A DNA stretch of 42,855 bases from CADEED01 sp035525785 (GCA_035525785.1 DATLDQ010000076.1:1-42855), one strand, 5' to 3'; positions 1 through 8,346 are shown, counted from the first letter of the stretch. Notes: generated by a model from the sequence alone, not told the origin. Numbers and translations are program-made.

Positions 1-361
1 TCTGCGAGATGCCGGTGAGGTACACGCCGTCGGGCAGCTGCTTGGCGATCTCGTCGAAGATATGGACGATTTCCGGGCGCGACCGCTGCAGCTTCTCGAT
101 GACTTCCATGCGCGCGATGAATCGCGCCTTGTCGGCCTCGAGGCTGTTGATCTTCTCGATCTGCTTGTCGAGCTCGGCGATCTGGTCCGTGAGCCGCTGG
201 TTGCGAGCCTCCTGGGCGCTGATCATCGAGTCCATCATGAGGAAACCGACGAACGCCGTGAGGCACGCGCCGATCGCTGCGCCGCCTAACGCAACGAGGA
301 ACTTGAGCTTTCGCTCCTTTCGTTCTTCATCGCGCCAGGGAAGTAGGTTTATGCGAGGCAT
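1..361 (-). CDS. pilN: Type IV pilus inner-membrane assembly protein PilN (5' part only)
   Basis: Read leftwards from ATG at 361, the frame opens with MPRINLLPWRDEERKERK, the typical PilN start: a short basic cytoplasmic tail with the NLLPWR signature. One membrane segment follows (about residues 20-42, small and hydrophobic residues ending in MMDSM), then a coiled-coil-like stretch rich in Glu, Lys and Leu. About 120 codons are present and the gene runs off the left edge; the family is usually 180-200 residues. PilN binds PilM through its cytoplasmic N-terminus and pairs with PilO in the periplasm to form the pilus alignment subcomplex. Its ATG overlaps the pilM stop by one base (TAATG), so the two are translationally coupled. 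PilO, PilP and PilQ would be expected further left. Confidence 0.93.
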   Translation of the reverse strand, partial: MPRINLLPWRDEERKERKLKFLVALGGAAIGACLTAFVGFLMMDSMISAQEARNQRLTDQIAELDKQIEKINSLEADKARFIARMEVIEKLQRSRPEIVHIFDEIAKQLPDGVYLTGISQ

Positions 362-1428
362 TAGTTGTCGAAGCTCCGCAGTGCGAGTCCACAGGCCGTG
401 AGCAGCGCCGTGGCGTCGCGCGCCACCGCCTGCGCCTTGGCGCGGGACGAAAGTTTCATCTGACCCAGCGGGTCACCCTTCTCGGCCGAGATACCGACGC
501 GGCTCGAGATGACATCGGAAACGCCCGAAATGTTGGCGCAGCCGCCACACACCAAAATCTTCTCCGGCTGATCGCGACCCGAGCCCGACGCGAGATAGAA
601 CTGCAGCGAACGGCTCACCTGCTGCGTCATGTCGTCGATGAACGGATCGAGCACTTCAGCCTGGAAATTGCCGGGCAGGCCGCCTTCTTTCTTGGCGCGG
701 CCGGCTTCTTCCATCGAGAGACCGTAAGTACGCATGATTTCTTCGGTGAGCTGCTGCCCGCCGAACGCGAAGTCACGCGTGTAGATGACCTTGAGATTGC
801 GCAGCACGCTGAACGTGGTGCTGCTCGCGCCGAAGTCGACCACGGCGATCGTGCGGTCGATGCCGCCATCCGGCATCTGATGCGTCATGAGCTTGCACGC
901 GTTCTCGAGCGCGAATGCTTCGACATCGACGATCTTCGCGGTGAGGCCGGCGGCATTCACGGCGGCCTGACGCTGCTCGACGTTCTCGGTGCGCGTCGCG
1001 ACGAGAAGCACATCGTTGGTTTCCGGATCTTTCTCGGAAGGGCCGAGCACTTCGAAGTCGTAGCTGACTTCGTCCATCGGGAAGGGGATGTATTGATCGG
1101 CCTGCATCTCGACCTGGGCTTCGAGATCACGCTCGCGCAACGAGCGCGGCATCTGGATGACCTTGGTGATCGCGGCGTCGCCGGAGATCGCGATCGCGAC
1201 TTCCTTGGCGCCTGCGCCGGACCGTTTGACGGCACGCCGGATGGCCTCGCCAACCGCTTCCGCGTCGACGATGGCCTTCTCGTTCATGGCGTTCTGGGGG
1301 GTGGGTTCTGCCGCGTACGATTCGACGCGATAGGTGCCACCGCTGTTCACGAGCTCGATCAACTTGACCGACGATGTCGTTATGTCAAGCCCGAGCAACG
1401 GACGATACTTGCGCGTTAAGAACAGCAC
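361..1428 (-). CDS. pilM: Type IV pilus assembly protein PilM (actin-like)
   Basis: The 355-residue product is a full-length PilM, the cytoplasmic actin-fold ATP-binding protein of the type IV pilus alignment complex. Visible hallmarks are the N-terminal LGLDITTSSVKLIEL strand-loop (phosphate-1 region), VVDFGASSTTFSVL in the middle (phosphate-2 region), and ILVCGGCANISGV near the C-terminus (adenosine-binding region). In the known complex PilM binds the N-terminal tail of PilN, encoded immediately downstream with a one-base overlap. The gene is divergent from a PBP1A gene across 372 bp, an arrangement also known from Pseudomonas and Xanthomonas. It is intact. Role and identity come from family knowledge; no unusual features were seen. 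Confidence 0.96.
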   Translation of the reverse strand: MLFLTRKYRPLLGLDITTSSVKLIELVNSGGTYRVESYAAEPTPQNAMNEKAIVDAEAVGEAIRRAVKRSGAGAKEVAIAISGDAAITKVIQMPRSLRERDLEAQVEMQADQYIPFPMDEVSYDFEVLGPSEKDPETNDVLLVATRTENVEQRQAAVNAAGLTAKIVDVEAFALENACKLMTHQMPDGGIDRTIAVVDFGASSTTFSVLRNLKVIYTRDFAFGGQQLTEEIMRTYGLSMEEAGRAKKEGGLPGNFQAEVLDPFIDDMTQQVSRSLQFYLASGSGRDQPEKILVCGGCANISGVSDVISSRVGISAEKGDPLGQMKLSSRAKAQAVARDATALLTACGLALRSFDN

Positions 1429-1800
1429 TTTTGCAGCCCTTTCAATAGGTTAGAGCGAAAATCGCGCGACCTGTTTAAAACCCGAGAGACTATATATCAG
1501 CGTGAAGTTAAATTGAACGAGACGCTGCTCACGAATCTCGCGGATTCCCCGGGATATCCCGGTTCGGTCCGCTTGACCGGATGGAGACGGACTGCCAGCT
1601 CAGAAGGGCATTGGAACCAGAGGGCAGTTACCCGGATCAACTCGAGTCTGATGCCCGAGCAGGCAACCCCGCTGTCGTAGGCCAATGCAGGGCCCTTAGA
1701 CCGGAAGCTTTGCGTCCCCACCTTTCGGTGAGTATGCGTATCGACGGCGGTTACTATGCATAGGGCATAACGCCTGCGCAACCGACGAGACACGGATTCT
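1429..1800. other. pilM/mrcA divergent intergenic region with a 14-bp palindrome
   Basis: No gene is seen in these 372 bp. The region separates divergent pilM and mrcA and should hold both promoters. It contains a perfect palindrome, CCGGGATATCCCGG, at 1549-1562, followed at once by a 5-bp inverted repeat (CGGTC, 5-nt loop, GACCG, 1565-1579). Neither is followed by a T tract, so an operator is more likely than a terminator. I could not pick a convincing mrcA promoter. Confidence 0.5.
1489..1517 (-). promoter_or_regulatory. Candidate sigma-70 promoter for pilMN
   Basis: On the minus strand a -10 TATAGT (1489-1494) lies 17 bp downstream of a weak -35 TTCAAT (1512-1517). This predicts a leader of roughly 55 bases before the pilM start codon. 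It is a sequence match only; the -35 agrees with consensus at three of six positions. Confidence 0.45.
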
Positions 1801-4299
1801 GTGAAGCCAAACTACTTTCGATGGTTCGTCCAGTTCCTGATGGGTGTGACGGCCATCACACTCGCCGTCGGATACGCGTTCGTCTGCGCTTACACGTACC
1901 TCGAACCAACGCTCCCGACGGTCGCGGCGATGAAGAACAACGAGTTCGCCGTGCCGTTGCGCGTCTACACGTCGAGCGGCGAGCTCATTTCGCAGATCGG
2001 CGAGCAGCGCCGCATCCCCGTGAAGTACGAGCAGATCCCCGACGTGGTGAAGAACGCGTTCGTCTCCGCCGAAGACGACCAGTTCTTCGAGCACCACGGC
2101 TTCGACTGGAAAGGCATCGCACGTGCGCTGTTCGTCAACGTCACCTCGGGCGAGCGCCAGGGCGCGAGCACCATCACCATGCAGGCGGCGCGCAGCGCGT
2201 TCTTCACGCAGGAACAGACCGTCCGTCGCAAGCTGCAGGAAATCTTCGTCACGCAGCGCCTGGAAAGCGAATTCACGAAGAACGAAATCCTCGCGCTCTA
2301 TCTCAACGTGATCTTCTTCGGCCATCGCTCCTACGGCGTAGCCGCGGCCGCCGAGACTTACTTCGGCAAACCACTCGGCGAGCTGACGCTTGGCGAGGCC
2401 GCGATCCTCGCGCGCGTGCCGCAATGGCCCTCGCGCTTCAACCCCATCAGCGACCCCGAGGGTTCCACGGGCCGGCGTGCCTACGTGCTGCGCCGCATGC
2501 GCGAGCTGAATTACATCGACGAAGCCGCCGAGCAGGCGGCATCCAAGGAAGTAGTCAGGACGACGATCGCCCACCGCGCGCTCGCGGACGTCGACGCGGC
2601 CTACGTCGCCGAGATGGTGCGGCAAGACATCGAGACGCGCTTCGGTGCCAAGGCCATCGACGCGGGCTACAAGGTGTACACGACGATCGACGGCCGATTG
2701 CAGAAGGCCGCGAATCTCGCCGTGCGCACCGGCCTCATCGACTATACCCAGCGATACGGCTGGCGCGGCACCACCAACAAGGCGGAGCTCACCGGCAACG
2801 AGAACGACGAAGGAATGGAGAAGTTGCTGGACGAGTACGGCACGGTCGGCAATCTCAAGCCGGCCATCGTCGTGTCCGTCGCCGAGAAGGAAGCCAGCGT
2901 CTTCATCAAGAAGGATGGCGTCGCGAAGATCGAGTGGGCGGGCATGTCGTGGGCCAAGCGCAAGAACCCCGATCAGTCGCTGGGGCCCGAGCCCAAGAGC
3001 GCGTCGGAGATCCTGGCGCGTGGTGACGTGGTGTACGTCGTGCACCCGAAGGTTGATGCGCCGGCGGAGCTCGCGCAGATTCCCGACGCGCAGAGTGCGC
3101 TGATCGCGCTCGACCCCAACAACGGCGCCATCATCTCGCTCGTGGGCGGCTTCGATTACTTCGAGGGCCAGGGCAAGTTCAACCGCGTGATCCAGGCACG
3201 CCGCCAGCCAGGTTCGGGCTTCAAGCCTTTCATGTATGCCGCGGCCATGGCGGGCGAATTCACGCCGGCGTCGATGATCCTCGACGCGCCGATCATCATG
3301 GATGACCCGAATCTCGAAGAAGTCTGGCGGCCGGGCAATTCGGGCGGCGGTTTCCGCGGCCCAATGCGCCTGCGCGAGGCGCTGGTGCAGTCGCGCAATC
3401 TCGTCTCTATCCGCCTGCTCAAGGAGCTGGGCGTCAAGACGGTGATCGACTACGCGCAGAACTTCGGCTTTTCCAAAGCGCAGCTCATGCAGGCAAACAA
3501 CCTGACACTGGCGCTGGGTAGTTTGCAGGCCACGCCGCTCGAGGTGGCGCGCGGCTTCGCTGTGTTCGCCAATGGTGGCTACCTCGTCGAGCCCTTCCTC
3601 ATCGATCGCATCGAAGGTCCGGGCGGGCAGATCGTCTACATGGCCGAACCCAAGACGGTCTGCGCGGAATGCGTGCAGCCCGTGCGCACGTTCTCGGACC
3701 AGGAGCGCGCGAAGAATCCGGATGTGAGCGCGACCGTCACGCCGCCGACTCCTCTTACGGTGGGCGCGCGCCGCACCGTGCAGGCGGAACGCGTCATCAC
3801 TCCGCAGGTCTCGTTTCTCATGAACGACATCATGAAGGACGTGATCACCCGCGGTACCGGCCGGCGGGCGCTGGCGCTCGGCCGTGCGGATCTGCGCGGC
3901 AAGACCGGCACCACCAATTCATCGGTGGACACCTGGTTCAACGGCTTCAACGACAGCCTGGTCGCGAGTGTCTGGGTCGGATACGACGACAATCAGCCGC
4001 TCGGCGAGATCGAAGAAGGCGCGCTCACCGCCGTGCCCATCTGGGTCAACTACATGCGCGAAGCGCTGCGGGGCGTGCCCGAGACACGGCGCGCGATGCC
4101 CGACGGCGTCATGGAAGTGAAGATCAACGGGCGCACGGGTGGCACGCGTGATGCCGACATCGACCCGGTGTTCGAATATTTCCGCGTCGAGAAGCCACCG
4201 ACCGAGGAAGGGTACGTGGGCGATCCGGGCGTCGGTCCGCAGGACATCGATCCGAATTCGCCTGATACTCCGCAGAGCGGTTCCGAGCCCATTTTCTGA
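1801..4299 (+). CDS. mrcA: Penicillin-binding protein 1A (bifunctional peptidoglycan synthase)
   Basis: This 832-residue class A PBP starts with GTG. It has a short cytoplasmic tail and one membrane anchor (about residues 9-31). The glycosyltransferase domain follows, with the EDDQFFEHHG motif (catalytic Glu91) and the GASTITMQ motif. An OB-like insertion typical of PBP1A comes next, containing RYGWRG. The transpeptidase domain has the SxxK motif at Ser472/Lys475, SRN at 531-533 and KTG at 701-703, so both activities look intact. The enzyme polymerises lipid II into glycan strands and cross-links the peptides in the periplasm. Divergence from pilM matches the ponA-pil layout of other gammaproteobacteria. 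The tail after about residue 790 is acidic and Pro/Gly-rich, as in many PBP1A proteins. A nucleotidyltransferase-like gene follows after 12 bp and is probably cotranscribed. Confidence 0.97.
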   Translation: MKPNYFRWFVQFLMGVTAITLAVGYAFVCAYTYLEPTLPTVAAMKNNEFAVPLRVYTSSGELISQIGEQRRIPVKYEQIPDVVKNAFVSAEDDQFFEHHGFDWKGIARALFVNVTSGERQGASTITMQAARSAFFTQEQTVRRKLQEIFVTQRLESEFTKNEILALYLNVIFFGHRSYGVAAAAETYFGKPLGELTLGEAAILARVPQWPSRFNPISDPEGSTGRRAYVLRRMRELNYIDEAAEQAASKEVVRTTIAHRALADVDAAYVAEMVRQDIETRFGAKAIDAGYKVYTTIDGRLQKAANLAVRTGLIDYTQRYGWRGTTNKAELTGNENDEGMEKLLDEYGTVGNLKPAIVVSVAEKEASVFIKKDGVAKIEWAGMSWAKRKNPDQSLGPEPKSASEILARGDVVYVVHPKVDAPAELAQIPDAQSALIALDPNNGAIISLVGGFDYFEGQGKFNRVIQARRQPGSGFKPFMYAAAMAGEFTPASMILDAPIIMDDPNLEEVWRPGNSGGGFRGPMRLREALVQSRNLVSIRLLKELGVKTVIDYAQNFGFSKAQLMQANNLTLALGSLQATPLEVARGFAVFANGGYLVEPFLIDRIEGPGGQIVYMAEPKTVCAECVQPVRTFSDQERAKNPDVSATVTPPTPLTVGARRTVQAERVITPQVSFLMNDIMKDVITRGTGRRALALGRADLRGKTGTTNSSVDTWFNGFNDSLVASVWVGYDDNQPLGEIEEGALTAVPIWVNYMREALRGVPETRRAMPDGVMEVKINGRTGGTRDADIDPVFEYFRVEKPPTEEGYVGDPGVGPQDIDPNSPDTPQSGSEPIF

Positions 4300-4311
4300 C
4301 GACGATCTGCC

Positions 4312-4938
4312 ATGAAGAAGCTGCCGCCACGTGCCGAGAACCTGCGCCGCGCGCTAGCGCAGGAAGCGGCGCGCATCATGGCGGAACACGGCATCCGCGA
4401 TTTTCTCACCGCCAAGCGCAAGGCCGCCGAGCGCTTCGGTGTGACTGATGGCAACGTGCTGCCACGAAACACCGAGATCGAAGATGCGCTCGCCGAATAC
4501 CAGCGGCTATTCGGCGGAACGCGGCACGATGAGACGCTGGCGGCGCAGCGCAACGCCGCGTTGTCGGCGATGCAGTTACTGTCCGACTTCGAGCCGCGGT
4601 TGGTCGGCGCGGTGCTTTCCGGCACGGCTACCGAACACAACGACGTCCAGCTTCATCTGTTCGCGGAGCGCGCGGAGTCCATCACGATCAGGCTCATGGA
4701 TCTCGGCATCGAGCACGAAGTGGTGGAAAGGCGCGTGCGCTACGGCACCGACCGCGTCGTCGCTTACCCGGGCGTGCACTTCGAGTACGACGATCAGGTG
4801 ATCGATGCCACGGTTTTTCCCGTGGACGGAATCCGCCAGGCGCCGGTCAGCCCGGTCGATGGCAAGCCCATGCGCCGCATCGACGCGGACGAGCTGGAAC
4901 TGCTGCTGGATTCCGCAGAGGCGCCACGCGCGCAGTAG
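4312..4938 (+). CDS. Conserved hypothetical protein with a nucleotidyltransferase-like region
   Basis: I do not recognise a named gene. The 208-residue soluble product has a helical, Arg/Ala-rich N-terminal half (1-90). The second half contains VLSGTATEHNDVQLHLF (about 101-117). This resembles the Gly-Ser/Thr...Asp-x-Asp loop of the nucleotidyltransferase fold, although the second acidic residue is replaced (DVQL), so catalysis is uncertain. There is no signal peptide or membrane segment. It lies 12 bp after mrcA on the same strand and is probably translated from the same mRNA. Its 3' end converges on gltA with a 25-bp gap. A link to cell-wall synthesis is suggested only by position. The start ATG is the first in frame and fits the spacing. 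Confidence 0.75.
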   Translation: MKKLPPRAENLRRALAQEAARIMAEHGIRDFLTAKRKAAERFGVTDGNVLPRNTEIEDALAEYQRLFGGTRHDETLAAQRNAALSAMQLLSDFEPRLVGAVLSGTATEHNDVQLHLFAERAESITIRLMDLGIEHEVVERRVRYGTDRVVAYPGVHFEYDDQVIDATVFPVDGIRQAPVSPVDGKPMRRIDADELELLLDSAEAPRAQ

Positions 4939-4963
4939 CGGCATCAACCAACGCCGGATCGCG

Positions 4964-6262
4964 TCAGCCGCGGCTCTCGATGGACTTGTAGTCGCGCTGC
5001 GTGGGGCCGGTGTACAGCTGGCGCGGACGGCCGATTCGCATGGCCGGATCGGAAATCATCTCCTGCCAGTGCGCCACCCAGCCCACGGTACGCGCAATCG
5101 CGAACATCACCGTGAACATGGAGCGCGGGATGCCCAGCGCGGAATAGATGATGCCGGAATAAAAGTCAACGTTCGGGTAGAGCTTGCGAGCGACGAAGTA
5201 TTCGTCCTTGAGCGCGACCTCTTCGAGCTTGAGCGCGAGCTCGAACAGCGGATTGTCCTGCTTGCCGAGTTTCTCGAGCACCTTGTGGCACATCGCGCGG
5301 ATGATCTTCGCGCGCGGATCGAAATTCTTGTAGACGCGGTGACCGAAGCCCATGAGGCGGAAATGGCTCGACTTGTCCTTGGCCATCGCCAGGTATTTCG
5401 GAATCTGGTCGGCCGTGCCGATCTCCTCGAGCATCTCGAGCACGGCTTCGTTCGCACCGCCATGCGCCGGGCCCCAGAGCGCCGACACGCCCGCGGATAT
5501 CGCGGCGTAGGGATTCGCGCCAGTCGAGCCGGCCAGGCGAACCGTCGAGGTGCTGGCGTTCTGCTCATGATCCGCGTGCAGGATGAACAGCAGGTCGAGC
5601 GCTTCGGCCGCGACCGGGTCCACCTCGTAGTCTTCGCACGGCACGGCGAAGAACATGTGCAGCATGTTCGCGCAGTAGTTGAGATCGTTGCGCGGATAAA
5701 TGAACGGCTGACCGAGCGAATGCTTGTACGCCGCTGCGGCGATCGTCGGCAGCTTGGCGACGATGCGATGCGCGAAGATCTCGCGATGCCGCGGGTTATG
5801 GATGTCCATGGAGTCGTGATAGAACGCCGACATCGACGCCACGACCGCGGAAACCATCGCCATTGGGTGCGCGTTGTGGTGGAACCCGCCGAAGAACCGC
5901 AACAGCGATTCGTTGATCATCGTGTGGTTGCGGATGCTCTTCTCGAACTGGTCGAGCTGCGATTTGCCCGGCAGCTCGCCGTTCAGCAGTAGATAGCACA
6001 CCTCGATGAACGAGCTCTGGTCGGCCAGCTGCTCGATGGGGTAGCCGCGGTGCATGAGCACCCCGGCGTCGCCATCGATGTAGGTGATCTTGCTCTCGAC
6101 CGCGGCGGTTGCACCATAACCGGGATCGTAGGTGAAGGCGCCAAACTCCTTGGCGAGCGGCGCGATATCGACCACGGAGGGGCCGATGGTGCCGGAACGG
6201 ACTGGGAGCGCGGCCTTCTTGCCGCTGGCGGGATCGACGAGTTCGAGTTTCTTGTCAGACAT
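4964..6262 (-). CDS. gltA: Citrate synthase
   Basis: The product (432 residues from this start) is a hexameric-type citrate synthase, condensing oxaloacetate and acetyl-CoA in the TCA cycle. The WGPAHGGANEAVLEML segment and the GHRVYKNFDPRA segment carry the active-site histidines. The N-terminal beta-rich domain (SGTIGPSVVDIAPLAKEFGAFTYDPGYG) marks the Gram-negative, typically NADH-sensitive class. I chose ATG 6262 (MSDKKLEL) over an in-frame TTG at 6277, because the TTG would sit inside a 6-bp hairpin and adds only five residues. No clear Shine-Dalgarno precedes either start. The gene lies 99 bp after the M48 protease gene on the same strand, so cotranscription is possible. Confidence 0.96.
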   Translation of the reverse strand: MSDKKLELVDPASGKKAALPVRSGTIGPSVVDIAPLAKEFGAFTYDPGYGATAAVESKITYIDGDAGVLMHRGYPIEQLADQSSFIEVCYLLLNGELPGKSQLDQFEKSIRNHTMINESLLRFFGGFHHNAHPMAMVSAVVASMSAFYHDSMDIHNPRHREIFAHRIVAKLPTIAAAAYKHSLGQPFIYPRNDLNYCANMLHMFFAVPCEDYEVDPVAAEALDLLFILHADHEQNASTSTVRLAGSTGANPYAAISAGVSALWGPAHGGANEAVLEMLEEIGTADQIPKYLAMAKDKSSHFRLMGFGHRVYKNFDPRAKIIRAMCHKVLEKLGKQDNPLFELALKLEEVALKDEYFVARKLYPNVDFYSGIIYSALGIPRSMFTVMFAIARTVGWVAHWQEMISDPAMRIGRPRQLYTGPTQRDYKSIESRG

Positions 6263-6268
6263 GTGCGG

Positions 6269-6288
6269 GGGGCTCAATGCAAAGCCCC
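6269..6288 (-). repeat. Hairpin in the gltA leader
   Basis: A perfect 6-bp stem (GGGGCT pairing with AGCCCC, 8-nt loop) ends six bases before the gltA ATG. It covers the position where a ribosome-binding site would lie, so it may limit initiation. No T tract follows, so it is not a terminator. Confidence 0.5.
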
Positions 6289-6333
6289 GGGAGCGTTACA
6301 TGGTCCGAGACTGGAATCAAGGCAACGAAGCCG

Positions 6334-6350
6334 CTTCATCGAAGATGAAG
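6334..6350. repeat. Perfect 7-3-7 inverted repeat between M48 protease and gltA genes
   Basis: CTTCATC and GATGAAG, separated by three bases, form a perfect stem 11 bases downstream of the M48 gene stop. There is no T tract on either strand. It could stabilise the upstream mRNA end or be an operator for gltA. Confidence 0.45.
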
Positions 6351-6361
6351 GGCATCGCTGA

Positions 6362-7837
6362 TCACTCGACGATCTTGAAGAGTTGCCCCGACGCGGGTTT
6401 CTTGTTCGGGTACATCGCATTGATTAGTTCGAGCGTTTCCTTCTTGAACTTCTCTTCGGGCATGTCTTCGACGTAGGCGCCGAGTTCCGTCTGCGGCGTC
6501 GCCTTCACGACCTTGATGCGATAAGGCTCGGTGAGCGGGAATTCGGCGGGACGCAGACTACGCAGCGTCAGCGCCGTGGACTTGATGAGCCCGTCCACTT
6601 CCGGCACGCCATTCATCGCCGAGCGGCTCGCGCCCGCAAAGACGAACGCGCTCTGTCCGCGATAGATCACTGCCCAGCGCACGGGGCCGAGACCGTTGTC
6701 GATGGGCGAGCCACTACGCGTCACCGCGGTGTAGCCCTCCATGTCGTCGGACCCTACGAGTGGTTCGCCCTTGAATACCGACTGACCCTTGAGCTTCGTC
6801 AGCAGAAATTCTCGCGGCGCTTGTTTCTCGGGCCGTCCGTCGATGGTCACCTGGAGGACCGCGTCCTTCTTGGGCGTGAAAGCCAGCAGCCGATCACGCA
6901 GGTTCTCGATGGTCCACCCGCGCGGGAATGCCATCGTGATGCCCATGTCAGCGTGATAGAAACGGTTGTCGCGCACGATGCCCTGCGCCTTGCTCGATCC
7001 GTACGCGATGCCATTGATGGCGGTGAGGTATTCGTCGTGGCGGTCGATCCAGCCGCCTTCCGGCGCGTCCTTGATGTTCGCGGCGCCCTTTGCGGCTTGC
7101 ACCTCTCGTTCGTCGGGGCTCGGGTGACTCGAGAACACGCCGTGATACAGACGTGGCTCGCGCCCCTCGGCGGTGGCGCGCTGGCGCTCGAATTTCTCAC
7201 CGGCCTGGAACATCTTGAACACACCGCCGATGGATTCCGGGTTGTAACCCGCCTTCACCATGTACTTGAGGCCGAGGCGATCCGCTTCCATCTCGTTCTC
7301 GCGGCCGTACCCCATCATCCACGCCTGGCCGCCGATGTTGGCGAGCTGACCGATGGCGTTCGAACCCGTGAGGATGGCGGCCGCCATGGCGCCGAGAGAG
7401 GCTGCGACACCGCGCGCCTGGCGGCGCGCCGGATGGCGCGCAGTGACGTGGCCGATCTCGTGGCCCAGCACGCCGGCCAACTCGGCCTCGGAATTGAGAT
7501 TCACGAGCAGGCCGCGGTTCACGTACACGTTGCAGCAGCCAGTGGTGAACGCGTTGATGGCCTCGTCATCGACGACGAAGAACCGGAATTCCTCGTTGGG
7601 CAGGTCGCTCGACTGGGCGAGGCGCTGGCCCACGATGTTCACGTACTCCTGCATCGCCTGGTCGTCGTAGAGGCCCAGTGCCTTGACGATCTCCTGGTGG
7701 TTCTTCTGGACGGTTTTCTTCTCGCCCTCCCAGCCACCGACGCCGACGCTCTTGCCACCCGTCGACGGATTGCTCACGCACCCCGCGGCGAAAGTGCAGG
7801 CGGCCGCGAGTACTAGGGTGATCAGCTGGCGCTTCAT
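6362..7837 (-). CDS. M48-family metalloprotease, probable lipoprotein
   Basis: The 491-residue protein begins with a lipoprotein signal peptide (basic MKRQ, hydrophobic stretch, Cys20 after AAG), so it is probably anchored in the envelope facing the periplasm. The zinc site is GHEIGH (His126, Glu127, His130), with the third ligand in the ENEMEADRLG motif (about 182-186). The protease domain spans about residues 45-260. The C-terminal 230 residues form an additional region of unknown function without the TPR repeats of BepA, so I do not assign bepA. Related periplasmic M48 proteases act in outer-membrane protein quality control; the substrate here is unknown. The gene is preceded by the rpmE terminator and followed on the same strand by gltA. 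Confidence 0.9.
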   Translation of the reverse strand: MKRQLITLVLAAACTFAAGCVSNPSTGGKSVGVGGWEGEKKTVQKNHQEIVKALGLYDDQAMQEYVNIVGQRLAQSSDLPNEEFRFFVVDDEAINAFTTGCCNVYVNRGLLVNLNSEAELAGVLGHEIGHVTARHPARRQARGVAASLGAMAAAILTGSNAIGQLANIGGQAWMMGYGRENEMEADRLGLKYMVKAGYNPESIGGVFKMFQAGEKFERQRATAEGREPRLYHGVFSSHPSPDEREVQAAKGAANIKDAPEGGWIDRHDEYLTAINGIAYGSSKAQGIVRDNRFYHADMGITMAFPRGWTIENLRDRLLAFTPKKDAVLQVTIDGRPEKQAPREFLLTKLKGQSVFKGEPLVGSDDMEGYTAVTRSGSPIDNGLGPVRWAVIYRGQSAFVFAGASRSAMNGVPEVDGLIKSTALTLRSLRPAEFPLTEPYRIKVVKATPQTELGAYVEDMPEEKFKKETLELINAMYPNKKPASGQLFKIVE

Positions 7838-7944
7838 TTATGGAGTCTCCGCGAGCAGGCCGAGCGCGTATTTAACTACGACATTGCGCCGCTACAACAA
7901 GTTTCGAAACACGCCACCGGCCCTGATCCGGCCCGCATTGGCCA

Positions 7945-7979
7945 ACAAAAAGGCGCTCCCCGTTTCCGGGAAGCGCCTT
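7945..7979 (-). terminator. Rho-independent terminator of rpmE
   Basis: On the minus strand a GC-rich stem (AAGGCGCTTCCCG with CGGGGAGCGCCTT, one mismatch, GAAA-like tetraloop; 7950-7979) is followed by a run of five T. It lies 27 bp beyond the rpmE stop codon. Confidence 0.85.
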
Positions 7980-8006
7980 GTTTGTTGCGCGAAAGCGGCG
8001 AAAAGT

Positions 8007-8219
8007 TCAGCGCGTCGCGGCGGCGGCGTACTTCTTGCGGAACTTGTCCACGCGGCCGGCGGTATCGAGGATCTTCTGCTTGCCCGTATAGAAGGGGTGG
8101 CAGTTGGCGCAGACTTCGACCTGAAGGTCGTGACCCAGGGTCGACCGCGTCTTGAAGGAGTTGCCGCAGGTGCAGCTAACGTTGATTTCTTTGTAGTCCG
8201 GATGCGTATCGGCTTTCAT
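8007..8219 (-). CDS. rpmE: 50S ribosomal protein L31, zinc-binding (C+) type
   Basis: From ATG 8219 the product is 70 residues, the normal size for L31, starting MKADTHPDY. Four cysteines (16, 18, 37 and 40) form the zinc knuckle, so this is the C+ form, usually expressed under zinc-sufficient conditions. An AGAGAG-rich Shine-Dalgarno-like sequence precedes this ATG; a longer upstream frame to 8309 would extend into the promoter and is rejected. The gene appears to be a single-gene transcription unit, with its own sigma-70 promoter upstream and a strong terminator downstream. Two perfect DnaA boxes sit just upstream of the promoter. Confidence 0.97.
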   Translation of the reverse strand: MKADTHPDYKEINVSCTCGNSFKTRSTLGHDLQVEVCANCHPFYTGKQKILDTAGRVDKFRKKYAAAATR

Positions 8220-8274
8220 GGGTTTCTCTCTACCGGGCGGATTTTGCCGGCCGGGGGTTAGAAAAAGGGCGCGC

Positions 8275-8303
8275 AGTCTAGCGGGCCATTTGTGGGTTCT
8301 CAA
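8275..8303 (-). promoter_or_regulatory. Sigma-70 promoter of rpmE
   Basis: On the minus strand -35 TTGAGA (8298-8303) and -10 TAGACT (8275-8280) are separated by exactly 17 bp. A start near 8268 would give a leader of about 50 bases before the rpmE ATG. Confidence 0.7.
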
Positions 8304-8323
8304 GCGCAAATCCCAAGCGGTCC

Positions 8324-8346
8324 TTATCCACAGAAAGTGTGGATAA
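8324..8346. promoter_or_regulatory. Inverted pair of perfect DnaA boxes upstream of rpmE
   Basis: TTATCCACA (8324-8332) and its exact reverse complement TGTGGATAA (8338-8346) face each other across five bases. Both match the strict DnaA 9-mer. The pair ends 21 bp upstream of the rpmE -35 element, where a bound DnaA oligomer could affect transcription. The same sequence can also fold as a 9-bp hairpin. Binding is inferred. Confidence 0.6.

Noticed and set aside
8220..8323. Zur operator expected at an L31 gene
   Set aside because: This is the zinc-binding form of L31, which is normally not Zur-repressed, and I saw no matching motif.
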